Part shown: piece after piece, positions 17,699-26,660 of the stretch | How positions within the stretch are numbered: the stretch's first letter is position 1 | Layout: each line of letters begins with the position of its first letter | Origin: Herbiconiux sp. VKM Ac-1786 | GTDB taxonomy: Bacteria > Actinomycetota > Actinomycetes > Actinomycetales > Microbacteriaceae | Length of the DNA stretch: 64,000 nt | Assembly: GCF_015350805.1 (NCBI RefSeq) | Contig: NZ_JADKSG010000001.1 | Coordinates: 186,001-250,000 of the forward strand | Direction: 5' to 3' | The notes under the pieces: generated by a model | Databases searched by the model: none | What the model was told of the DNA's origin: nothing | What the model saw: the letters and a program-made list of their open reading frames with translations, nothing else | Position numbers and translations under genes: made by a program

Positions 17699-18676
17699 TC
17701 AGGCGTCGCCGTCGAACATCGTGGTGACCGAGCCGTCGGAGAACACCTCGCTGATGGCCCGCGCGATCAGCGGGGCTATCGGCAGGATGGTCAGCCTGTC
17801 CCAGTGCTTCTCGACCGGGATCGGCAGGGTGTCGGTGACGACGACCTGGTCGATGAACTCCGACTGCAGGATGGTCGAGGCCGGGTCGCTGAACACGGCG
17901 TGCGTCGCCGCGACGACCACGCCGGTGGCGCCGTTCGCCTTGAGCGCCTCGGCGGCGGCCACGATGGTGCGGCCGGTGTCGATTAGGTCGTCGACCAGCA
18001 GGCAGACGCGGCCGGCCACGTCGCCCACGATCTCGTGCACGCTGACCTGGTTCGGCACGCGCGGGTCGCGGCGCTTGTGGATGATCGCGAGGGGGACGCC
18101 GAGCTTGTCGCTCCAGATGTCGGCCACGCGCACGCGGCCCATGTCGGGGCTGACCACGGTGAGGGTCGACGGGTCGAGCACCTTCCGCATGTGCTCCATC
18201 AGCACGGGCATGGCGAACAGGTGGTCGACGGGGCCGTCGAAGAAGCCCTGGATCTGCGCGGCGTGCAGGTCGACCGACATGATGCGGTCGGCGCCGGCGG
18301 CCTTGAACAGGTCGGCCACGAGACGGGCCGAGATCGGCTCGCGCCCACGTCCCTTCTTGTCCTGGCGGGCGTAGGGGTAGAACGGCGCGACCACGGTGAT
18401 GCGCTTGGCGGATGCCCGCTTCAACGCGTCGACCATGATGAGCTGCTCCATCAGCCACTCGTTGATCGGAGCCGTGTGCGACTGGATGACGAACGCATCC
18501 GCCCCTCGCACGCTCTCGCCGTAGCGGATGTACAGCTCGCCGTTGGCGAAGGTGCGGGCCTCGGTGTCGACGAGGGTGGTGTCGAGTTCGGCCGCGATGT
18601 CCTCGGCCAGTTGCGGATGAGCTCGCCCTGAGACGACGAGGAGGGACTTCTCTCCGCTGGCCTTGATTCCGGACAC
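17699..18676 (-). CDS. prs: Ribose-phosphate pyrophosphokinase
   Basis: 325 residues. Makes PRPP from ribose 5-phosphate and ATP for nucleotide, histidine and tryptophan synthesis. Motifs: LVVSGRAHPQLAEDIA, FANGELYIRYGESVRG, PFYPYARQDKKGRGREPISA (ATP-binding flexible loop) and the PRPP loop CLLVDDLIDTGRTI. The GTG at 18676 directly abuts the glmU stop, so glmU-prs is an operon, an arrangement common in Gram-positive bacteria. PRPP from this enzyme would feed apt at 26 kb. Confidence 0.97.
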   Translation of the reverse strand: MSGIKASGEKSLLVVSGRAHPQLAEDIAAELDTTLVDTEARTFANGELYIRYGESVRGADAFVIQSHTAPINEWLMEQLIMVDALKRASAKRITVVAPFYPYARQDKKGRGREPISARLVADLFKAAGADRIMSVDLHAAQIQGFFDGPVDHLFAMPVLMEHMRKVLDPSTLTVVSPDMGRVRVADIWSDKLGVPLAIIHKRRDPRVPNQVSVHEIVGDVAGRVCLLVDDLIDTGRTIVAAAEALKANGATGVVVAATHAVFSDPASTILQSEFIDQVVVTDTLPIPVEKHWDRLTILPIAPLIARAISEVFSDGSVTTMFDGDA

Positions 18677-20149
18677 CTATTCTCCGCTCGTTCGCGTTGG
18701 GGTCTGCGTCGTGGTCTCGCCGTCGCCGTCGTGGGCCCGGGCCGCTGCTTGCGCCGCCGCCGTGCCCGCCCGGTTCTGCTCGACCCAGCCGGCCATGTTC
18801 CTCTGAGGCGCCACGTTTATCGCGAGCGAGCCGGCCGGCACGTCCTTGCGGACGACCGTTCCGGCACCCGTGTAGGCGCCGTCACCAATCCTAACCGGGG
18901 CGACGAAGACGTTGTGCGACCCGGTGCGAACGTGCGACCCCACCTGGGTGCGGCTCTTGTTCACGCCGTCGTAGTTCGCGGTGATCGTGCCCGCACCGAC
19001 GTTCGACTCGACGCCGACCTCGGTGTCGCCGATGTACGACAGGTGCGGCACCTTCGAGCCCTGCCCGATGTGCGAATTCTTGGTCTCGACGAAGGTGCCG
19101 ATCTTGCCACCGGCGTCGAGCACGGTGTTCGGCCGGAGGTAGGCGAACGGTCCGACGGATGCGCCCGCCCCGATCACGCTCAGGGTCGCGTCGGTGCGCT
19201 TCACGACCGCGCCCTCGCCCACCTCGCAGTCGACGAGGGTGGTGTCGGGGCCGATCTCGGCACCACGGGCGACGCTGGTGGCACCCTTGACCTGGCTTCC
19301 CGGATGCACGGTCACATCCTCGGCCAGGCTCGCCTTCAGGTCGATCCACGTCGTCGCCGGGTCGATCACGGTGACGCCCGCGAGCTGCCAGCCCCGCACG
19401 ATCAGCGCGTTCAGCTTCGCGGCCGCCTCGGAGAGCTGGGCGCGGTCGTTCACGCCGGCCACGATCCACGGCTCGGCGACGGTGACCGCGGCCACGTCGG
19501 AGCCGGCGCGGCGGAGGAGCCCGACGACGTCGGTGAGGTATTTCTCGCCCTGGGCGTTCGCCGTGGTGACCTGCGCCAGCATGTCGCGCAGCTGGGCGAG
19601 GCCGAAGACGTAGACGCCGGCGTTGATCTCGCGGAGGGCGCGCTCGGACTCGGTCGCGTCCTTCTGCTCGACGATGCGGTCGAGCATCCCGTCGGCGCTG
19701 CGGACGATTCGGCCGTAGCCGGTCGGGTCGTCGAGCTGGGCGCTCAGCAGGGTCGCGCCGGCGCCCGTACGGCGGTGCTCGGCCAGGAGGCCGGCGAGGG
19801 TGTCGGCGTCGAGCAGTGGTACGTCGCCGCTGACGACCAGCACGTCGCCGTCGAAGCCCGCGGGCAGCGCCTGGACGGCCTGCTCGACGGCGCGGCCGGT
19901 GCCGGGCACCTCGTCCTGCTCGACGACGATGGCCGACGGGAAGTGGTCCTCGATGACCTCGACGACGCGGTCGCGCTCGTGGCGCACGACGGTGAGCGTG
20001 TGGGCGGCGTCGAGCTGGCCGGCGGTGGCGAGCACGTGGCCGATCAGGGGCACGCCCGCGATCTCGTGCAGGATCTTCGGGAGGGACGACTTCATGCGCG
20101 TGCCCTGGCCTGCCGCGAGGACGATGATGGCGAGGTTCTGGTCGGGCAT
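18677..20149 (-). CDS. glmU: Bifunctional UDP-GlcNAc pyrophosphorylase / GlcN-1-P acetyltransferase
   Basis: 490 residues. Last two steps of UDP-N-acetylglucosamine synthesis for peptidoglycan. N-terminal nucleotidyltransferase signature LAAGQGTRMKSSLPK near residue 12, then VVSGDVPLLDADT; from about 260 a left-handed beta-helix with hexapeptide repeats and the acetyltransferase motif FVETKNSHIGQGSKVPHLSYIGD. The C-terminus has a Thr-rich extension (DGDGETTTQTPTRTSGE). I start at ATG 20149 (MPDQNLAIIV), since the upstream 16 codons read through spacer DNA. Confidence 0.97.
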   Translation of the reverse strand: MPDQNLAIIVLAAGQGTRMKSSLPKILHEIAGVPLIGHVLATAGQLDAAHTLTVVRHERDRVVEVIEDHFPSAIVVEQDEVPGTGRAVEQAVQALPAGFDGDVLVVSGDVPLLDADTLAGLLAEHRRTGAGATLLSAQLDDPTGYGRIVRSADGMLDRIVEQKDATESERALREINAGVYVFGLAQLRDMLAQVTTANAQGEKYLTDVVGLLRRAGSDVAAVTVAEPWIVAGVNDRAQLSEAAAKLNALIVRGWQLAGVTVIDPATTWIDLKASLAEDVTVHPGSQVKGATSVARGAEIGPDTTLVDCEVGEGAVVKRTDATLSVIGAGASVGPFAYLRPNTVLDAGGKIGTFVETKNSHIGQGSKVPHLSYIGDTEVGVESNVGAGTITANYDGVNKSRTQVGSHVRTGSHNVFVAPVRIGDGAYTGAGTVVRKDVPAGSLAINVAPQRNMAGWVEQNRAGTAAAQAAARAHDGDGETTTQTPTRTSGE

Positions 20150-20185
20150 CTTCAGGGTCTCCTTCGTCGCAGTGCTGGAGCACGG

Positions 20186-20208
20186 GAATCGATCCACCGG
20201 ATCGATTC
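20186..20208 (-). terminator. Perfect hairpin between tRNA-Gln and glmU
   Basis: Ten-base perfect arms (GAATCGATCC, loop ACC, GGATCGATTC) lie seven bases after the tRNA 3' end and 37 bases before glmU. It may end the tRNA transcript or act as a processing or attenuation hairpin ahead of glmU. No U-tract. Confidence 0.6.
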
Positions 20209-20214
20209 ACGCGC

Positions 20215-20285
20215 TCCGCCTCCGGGATTCGAACCCAGACCTAACAGCTCCAAAGGCTGTCGTGCTGCCATTACACCAAGGCGGA
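20215..20285 (-). tRNA. tRNA-Gln (anticodon TTG)
   Basis: 71 bases. Acceptor stem TCCGCCT/AGGCGGA, D arm GTGT/GCAC, anticodon stem ACAGC/GCTGT with loop CTTTGGA (anticodon TTG, positions 34-36), T arm CTGGG-TTCGAAT-CCCGG. The 3' CCA is not encoded. Glutamine is the assignment for TTG. Confidence 0.93.
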
Positions 20286-20356
20286 CCACCGCGGTCTCCC
20301 CCGGTGCAGTAGTCCAGTCTGCCAGACGGGCCGCGTCACGCCCGGCGCGGCTTGGG

Positions 20357-20362
20357 GATAAT
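20357..20362 (+). promoter_or_regulatory. -10 element of the marR-type gene
   Basis: GATAAT, six bases, then ATG at 20369; near-consensus and leaderless by position. Confidence 0.55.
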
Positions 20363-20368
20363 GAGGGG

Positions 20369-20869
20369 ATGAGCAGCAGGCCGACCCGGGACACCGTCGA
20401 CGAGATCGTCGACGCGTGGATGCGCGAGCATCCGGATCTCGACTTCTCGCCGCTGAAGATCCTCTCGCGGGTGTCGCGGCTCGCGAAGCAGCTCGAGAAG
20501 ACCCGCCGCGCCTCGTTCGCCACTGTCGACCTGGAGTCGTGGGAGTTCGACGTGCTCGCCGCCCTGCGCCGAGCGGGCAGCCCGCACGAGCTCAGCCCGA
20601 AGGCGCTGCTCGAGCAGACCTACGTCTCGAGCGGCACGATGACGAACCGCATCGACGGCATGGTCAGGCGCGGGCTGGTCGAGCGGCGCACCGACCCCAA
20701 CGACGGCCGGGGGGTGCGGGTGCGGATGACCGGGGAAGGCCGTGACCGCGTCGACGGCGCCATCTCGCACCTCGTCGCGGCCGAGACCGAGCTGCTCGCG
20801 GGCCTCACGAAGGGCGACCAGGAGCGGCTGGCGGCGCTGCTGCGGCGGCTGTCGTTGGACATGGCCTGA
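20369..20869 (+). CDS. MarR family transcriptional regulator
   Basis: 166 residues. Winged-helix regulator: LEKTRRASFATVDLESWEFDVLAALRRAG, helix-turn-helix LSPKALLEQTYVSSGTMTNRIDGMVRRGLVERR and wing DPNDGRGVRVRMTGEGRDRVDGA. The pattern fits the LinR/MarR subgroup of actinobacteria. It is alone in its transcript: 60 bases precede the DUF222/HNH gene, which has its own -10 element. Likely autoregulated; the targets are unknown. Confidence 0.88.
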   Translation: MSSRPTRDTVDEIVDAWMREHPDLDFSPLKILSRVSRLAKQLEKTRRASFATVDLESWEFDVLAALRRAGSPHELSPKALLEQTYVSSGTMTNRIDGMVRRGLVERRTDPNDGRGVRVRMTGEGRDRVDGAISHLVAAETELLAGLTKGDQERLAALLRRLSLDMA

Positions 20870-20917
20870 GCGCCTGAGTCGAGGGCGATTATTCGAGCAT
20901 TCATCAGGAGTTTATGA

Positions 20918-20923
20918 TAGAAT
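20918..20923 (+). promoter_or_regulatory. -10 element of the DUF222/HNH gene
   Basis: TAGAAT followed by six bases and ATG at 20930, in a visibly A+T-rich stretch (20888-20930). TATGAT at 20913-20918 overlaps it and is an alternative. Confidence 0.5.
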
Positions 20924-20929
20924 CTCAGT

Positions 20930-22291
20930 ATGACTCCAGCCGCCCTCCTCCACGACATGGCCGCGCAGGTCTGCGGCCTGTCTGGCGCGGGTCAGGCGGG
21001 TCTCGGCGACGACGAGCTGCTGGAAATGGTGGCCGCCTACGAGGCCCTCGGGCGCGCGGTGTCGGCGCAGCAGGTGCGGCTCGCCGGCGAGGTCGGGGTG
21101 CGGTCACGCACGGAACTCGGTGACGAGGGCCTGAGCCGGTCGCAGAACTTCACCAGCCCCGTCGCACTCGTCGCGAAGGTGACCGGCGCGTCGGTGCGGG
21201 CGTGCAAGGCGCGGCTTGAGCTCGGTCGGAAGCTGCGGGGGGCGGTGCTGCTGGGTGGGGGCGAGGGGCCGGCGCCGTTCCCGGCGGTCGCCCGCGTGCT
21301 GGATGAGGGCGTTCTCGGGGTCGAGGCAGCGGCGGCCATCGTGAAGCAGTGCGGCGTGCTCGCCGACCGTGGATGCTCCCCCGAGGTTCTGAGTCTCGCC
21401 GAGGAGACCCTCGTCGACCAGACCCTCTCGTGCCGGCTGACTGCCGATGAGACATTCAGGGCTGCGATCCATCTGCGCGAGGTGCTCGACCCCGACGGTG
21501 CCGAACCGCGCGACGAGGTGCTGCAGATGCAGCGATCACTGACGATCACGCAATCGGCGGATGGGATGTATCGGGGGAAGTTCGCGCTCCCGCCCGAGCA
21601 GGGCGGGGTGTGGGTATCGAGCATCCTGGCGATGCAGAGCCCGCGCGTGGCCGGGCCGCGGTTCGTCGATGGAGACGAATACGTGACTGCCGACGGCCGC
21701 ACCCAGGCGCAGAAGAACGCCGACACGGTGACTGAGCTCATCGCTCGCGCGGCCGGCGCCGACGACATGCCCCGCATCAACGGTTCAATCGCCACCGTCA
21801 ACGTGCACATGACCCTCGATGACCTCGAGAAGGGCCGGGGCGTCGGGTGGATCGATGGCATCGACCAGCCCATTCCCGCCTCGACCGTGGCGCAGTTGCG
21901 GTGCTCGTCACCGGTCGCGGCGACGCTGTTCGGCGACAAGGGCGAGGTGCTCTTCCACGGCAAGGCCAAGCGGCTCTTCACCCCAGCGCAGAATCGGGCG
22001 CTAGCGGCGAGGGATGGCGGGTGCGTGTGGCCCTCCTGCGACCGGCCACCCTCGTACTGTGAAACGCACCATGCGAACGAGTGGGTCTCGGACGATCATC
22101 CGCCCGGACGAACCGACATCGACAACGGCGTCCTCCTCTGCCACTTCCACCACTCCCACCTGCACAAATCACCATGGAAACTGACCATGCAGAACGGGGT
22201 GCCTCACCTCATCCCTCCGAGGTGGGTAGACACGGAACAGAAGCCGATCCCGACGACCCGTCGACGCACCATCCAGCGACCCGCCGCCTAG
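20930..22291 (+). CDS. DUF222 / HNH endonuclease domain protein
   Basis: 453 residues. An N-terminal DUF222 (13E12-repeat) helical domain fills the first 300 residues; the C-terminus holds an HNH nuclease motif: ARDGGCVWPSCDRPPSYC, ETHHANEW, NGVLLCHFHHSHLHK. All expected Cys and His positions are kept, so the nuclease may be active. Such genes occur in many copies in actinobacterial genomes; their role is unknown. Base and codon use look less G+C-rich than the neighbours. It lies between a MarR gene and a strong terminator, next to a tRNA, which is compatible with past insertion, but no integrase or repeats are seen. Confidence 0.88.
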   Translation: MTPAALLHDMAAQVCGLSGAGQAGLGDDELLEMVAAYEALGRAVSAQQVRLAGEVGVRSRTELGDEGLSRSQNFTSPVALVAKVTGASVRACKARLELGRKLRGAVLLGGGEGPAPFPAVARVLDEGVLGVEAAAAIVKQCGVLADRGCSPEVLSLAEETLVDQTLSCRLTADETFRAAIHLREVLDPDGAEPRDEVLQMQRSLTITQSADGMYRGKFALPPEQGGVWVSSILAMQSPRVAGPRFVDGDEYVTADGRTQAQKNADTVTELIARAAGADDMPRINGSIATVNVHMTLDDLEKGRGVGWIDGIDQPIPASTVAQLRCSSPVAATLFGDKGEVLFHGKAKRLFTPAQNRALAARDGGCVWPSCDRPPSYCETHHANEWVSDDHPPGRTDIDNGVLLCHFHHSHLHKSPWKLTMQNGVPHLIPPRWVDTEQKPIPTTRRRTIQRPAA

Positions 22292-22309
22292 CCAGCCACC
22301 GCATCCGGA

Positions 22310-22364
22310 GGCAAGCGCGAAGCGCGCGGCAGCACACCCGGCTGCCGCGCGCTGACGCGCTTGC
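22310..22364. terminator. Strong bidirectional terminator hairpin
   Basis: Outer arms GGCAAGCGCG (22310-22319) and CGCGCTTGCC (22355-22364) pair perfectly; inside, GCGCGCGGCAGC pairs with GCTGCCGCGCGC around a seven-base loop. It lies between two convergent genes and would serve both. Confidence 0.85.
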
Positions 22365-22401
22365 CCGAGATGGACATGGCCGGGTCTACAGACCAGCGCC
22401 G

Positions 22402-24195
<1,794 letters not shown>

Positions 24196-24201
24196 CTGTC
24201 G

Positions 24202-24207
24202 AGGGTA
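24202..24207 (-). promoter_or_regulatory. -10 element of a leaderless promoter (ABC-F gene)
   Basis: TACCCT, six bases, GTG at 24195. Divergent from the -10 at 24273. Confidence 0.5.
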
Positions 24208-24272
24208 CAGGGCGCGGATGGGAGCCCGGCCCAGCCTGCCCCGCTCACATGGGGACGCGACCGGTGCGCACC

Positions 24273-24278
24273 TATGCT
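24273..24278 (+). promoter_or_regulatory. -10 element of a leaderless promoter (spermidine-synthase-like gene)
   Basis: TATGCT, six bases, ATG at 24285. Confidence 0.5.
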
Positions 24279-24284
24279 GGGCGG

Positions 24285-25139
24285 ATGCTCGCCGATCGCC
24301 GCCGGTTCTCCTTCTCGTTCGACGGGCGCAAGGCCACCCTGAAGCGGGTGCACCGCGCGAGCGAGAGCTACGAGCTGAGCGTCGACGGGGTGGCGCAGTC
24401 GGTGGTGTCGTTGACGGATGCGCGGCTGCTCTCCTGGCCCTACGTGCAGCACATCGCCCGGGCGATCGACGCGGCCGCGGCGCCCGGCGCTCCCGTCTTC
24501 GCCGTGCACCTGGGGGCGGGCGCGATGGCGCTGCCGCGGTACGTGGCGGTGACGCGTGCGGGGTCGCCGCAGCTCGTGGTGGAGTTCGAGCGGGAGCTCT
24601 GCGAGGCGGTGCTCGCCGCGCTGCCGCTGCCCGAGGCGGCGGACATCGCGGTCGCGTACGGCGACGCCCGGGCTCTCGCCGAGACGGGCTCGGGCCTGGA
24701 ACGCGAGTGGCGGGGCGCCGAGGTGACGGTCGTCGACCTCTGGGACGCCGCGACCATCCGCGCCCACGTCGCAAGCCTCGAGTTCTACCGCCTCGTGGCG
24801 GGGCGGTCGGCGCCCGAGGGGCTGGTGGCGGTGAATCTGCTGGACGGGCATCCGTTCGAGTACGCGCGGGCTCAGGCGGCGACCCTCCGAGAGGTGTTCG
24901 CCGACGTGGCCGTGGTGACCGACTTCGACCCCGACGACGCGGAGGGGCCGCTCGGCAACGTGGTGGTGCTGGCGAGCGGTGGAGCCGTGGCGGTGGCCGC
25001 GCATCCGGAGCTCTTCGGGGACGAGAAGCCGTTCGTGCTGCACGGCGCCGCCCTCGACGCCTGGATCGGCGACGCGCGGGTGCTCACCGACGCCGACGGG
25101 GTCGACTCCCCCGACATCGACGACCCCCGCTGGGCCTGA
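24285..25139 (+). CDS. Spermidine-synthase-like protein
   Basis: 284 residues. Resembles the spermidine synthase-like methyltransferase-fold proteins of actinobacteria: YVQHIARAIDAA, FAVHLGAGAMALPRYVAV, QLVVEFERELCEAVLAALPLP, VAYGDARALAETG and EVTVVDLWDAATI. The glycine-rich nucleotide motif LGAGAMALPR is present, but the GGGDG/DxD centre of true SpeE is not clear, and no speD is nearby. No signal peptide or membrane helix. It may bind SAM or a related ligand; polyamine synthesis is doubtful. Confidence 0.7.
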   Translation: MLADRRRFSFSFDGRKATLKRVHRASESYELSVDGVAQSVVSLTDARLLSWPYVQHIARAIDAAAAPGAPVFAVHLGAGAMALPRYVAVTRAGSPQLVVEFERELCEAVLAALPLPEAADIAVAYGDARALAETGSGLEREWRGAEVTVVDLWDAATIRAHVASLEFYRLVAGRSAPEGLVAVNLLDGHPFEYARAQAATLREVFADVAVVTDFDPDDAEGPLGNVVVLASGGAVAVAAHPELFGDEKPFVLHGAALDAWIGDARVLTDADGVDSPDIDDPRWA

Positions 25140-25313
25140 CGGGCACTCAGCGGGGGCCGGTGTCACGGCTTGGCCGGGCGCGGGCGGGGCGGGAGGGTGC
25201 CCATGGTGGTGCCTTTCGGTTCGCCGGGGCCGCGCCTCGACGTCGCCCGGATGCCGAAACGGTAGCGCCGAACGCCGGAGCATCCGCCTGAGCAGTTTGT
25301 ACTCAGTGCCGGA
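25140..25313. other. Gene-free spacer between convergent genes
   Basis: 174 bases without a credible gene. It contains an inverted pair of the recurring heptamer: CGGATGC at 25248-25254 and GCATCCG at 25280-25286, which could form a small stem and a transcription stop. Confidence 0.5.
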
Positions 25314-25943
25314 TCAGCCCCGCAGCAGGCGCGTGCGGCTCAGGCCGACGACCGCGCAGCCCATCAGGCCGATGAACCCCGCGATGCCCAGCACGTAGAC
25401 CGCGACCGCGCCGTAGCCGCCGGGCTGCGACGGGTCGAGGAACGGGTACGGGTACCAGCCGACGAGCGGCCCGCGGATCATCGTGTAGACCGCCCAGGCG
25501 ATCGGGAACGCGACGATCGCCCAGAGGGCGCTCCAGCGGAGGGGCGATTTGCCGGGCGAGAGGATCCAGACCAGCACGATGTAGATCGGCGCGATCAGGT
25601 GCAGAACCTCGTTCGACCAGGCCAGGGTGCGCCCCTGCTCGAGCGTGATGCTGCGGAGCAGGAGGTTGTAGACGACGCCGGTCGTCGCCATGTACGTGAC
25701 GATCGCGGCGAGCGAGAGGTTGAACCAGGGCGGGTCGCGGCGCACGGTGAACGAGAAGTAGGCGCCGACGAGCAGGGCGATCGCGGCGAGAGCGTTCGAG
25801 AGGATCGTGAAGTAGCTGAAGAAGTTCACCAGGAAGTGCGTGACGTCGGGCACCACGTCGAGGCTGTAGACGAGCTGCCCGACGATGGCCGCGATGATCA
25901 CTCCGGCGGCCACGACCCTGATCACCCCGAACACTCTGCGCAT
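25314..25943 (-). CDS. Pr6Pr family membrane protein
   Basis: 209 residues with six predicted membrane helices. Typical of the Pr6Pr (FAR-17a/AIG1-like) family: FSYFTILSNALAAIALLVGAYF, TGVVYNLLLR, NEVLHLIAPIYIVLVWIL and YPYPFLDPSQPGGYGAVAVYV. In eukaryotes relatives hydrolyse fatty-acid esters of hydroxy fatty acids; bacterial function is unknown. The conserved Asn and His (LSN, LHLIAP) are kept. I chose ATG 25943, six bases after TAGAGT, over the GTG two codons upstream. Confidence 0.82.
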   Translation of the reverse strand: MRRVFGVIRVVAAGVIIAAIVGQLVYSLDVVPDVTHFLVNFFSYFTILSNALAAIALLVGAYFSFTVRRDPPWFNLSLAAIVTYMATTGVVYNLLLRSITLEQGRTLAWSNEVLHLIAPIYIVLVWILSPGKSPLRWSALWAIVAFPIAWAVYTMIRGPLVGWYPYPFLDPSQPGGYGAVAVYVLGIAGFIGLMGCAVVGLSRTRLLRG

Positions 25944-25949
25944 GGGCAC

Positions 25950-25955
25950 ACTCTA
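25950..25955 (-). promoter_or_regulatory. -10 element of a leaderless promoter (Pr6Pr gene)
   Basis: TAGAGT, six bases, ATG at 25943. Only eleven bases separate it from the opposite -10 of apt. Confidence 0.55.
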
Positions 25956-25966
25956 GCGACGGGCTC

Positions 25967-25972
25967 TACGAT
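25967..25972 (+). promoter_or_regulatory. -10 element of a leaderless apt promoter
   Basis: TACGAT, six bases, ATG at 25979. Confidence 0.55.
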
Positions 25973-25978
25973 TGACGG

Positions 25979-26560
25979 ATGCCCGACCAGAACGCACCCG
26001 TCGCCCCTGCCGTCTCGCCCGCCGCCGTCTCGCCCGCCGTGGTGGAGGCCATCCGCTCGGGCATGACCGAGACGCCCGACTTCCCGTCGGAGGGCATCCT
26101 GTTCCGCGACCTGTCGGGGCTGTTCGCCGACGCGGAGGGGCTGCGCACCGTCGCGGAGGCGCTCGTGGAGGGCTTCGGGCCGATCGACGCGGTGGCCGGG
26201 GTCGAGGCGCGGGGCTTCGTGCTCGGCGCGGCGGCCGCCGTCGCGACCGGGCACGGGATGCTCGCCGTGCGGAAGGCCGGCAAGCTGCCCGGCGAGGTGC
26301 TGAACGAGAGCTACGCGCTGGAGTACGGCTCGGCGAGCCTCGAGGTGCACCCGTCGACGCTGCCGCCGCGGGCGCGCGTGGTGATCGTCGACGACGTGCT
26401 GGCGACGGGTGGGACGCTGGCGGCGACGATCCGGCTGATGGAGCGGGCGGGCTGGGACGTCGTGGGGGTCGCCGTCGTGCTCGAGCTCGAGGCGCTCGGC
26501 GGACGTGCGGTGGTCTCGGCGGCGACCGCGGCCCCGGTGAAGGCGCTGCTCGCGCTCTGA
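25979..26560 (+). CDS. apt: Adenine phosphoribosyltransferase
   Basis: 193 residues. Converts adenine and PRPP to AMP. Motifs: TPDFPSEGILFRDLSGLF, VEARGFVLGAAAA, VRKAGKLPGEV, EYGSASLEVH and the PRPP loop VVIVDDVLATGGTLAAT. An extra Ala/Pro-rich N-terminus of about 20 residues precedes the core. Leaderless start. It can use bases freed by the nucleoside hydrolase encoded 1.1 kb away and PRPP from prs. Confidence 0.95.
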   Translation: MPDQNAPVAPAVSPAAVSPAVVEAIRSGMTETPDFPSEGILFRDLSGLFADAEGLRTVAEALVEGFGPIDAVAGVEARGFVLGAAAAVATGHGMLAVRKAGKLPGEVLNESYALEYGSASLEVHPSTLPPRARVVIVDDVLATGGTLAATIRLMERAGWDVVGVAVVLELEALGGRAVVSAATAAPVKALLAL

Positions 26561-26579
26561 CGCGCGGCTGGTCGCGACG

Positions 26580-26629
26580 GTCGGCGCGCGACGCCGGTCG
26601 ACGTGGGACGCCAGTCGGCGCGCGACGCC
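26580..26629. repeat. Direct repeat GTCGGCGCGCGACGCC between apt and ispE
   Basis: The 16-base word occurs at 26580-26595 and 26614-26629 (period 34), with a diverged GGACGCCAGTC between. It lies in the 100-base spacer between convergent genes; function unknown. Confidence 0.6.
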
Positions 26630-26660
26630 AGCCTGCGAACGACCCTAGCCCGCGGAGACG

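Noticed and set aside
18731-20869. A 712-codon plus-strand frame
   Set aside because: It is antisense to glmU and the tRNA; only the final 166 codons are a real gene (MarR type).
20930-22291. Restriction-modification or toxin-type defence system
   Set aside because: The HNH gene has no methyltransferase, specificity subunit or antitoxin beside it; the MarR gene has its own promoter and is a generic regulator.
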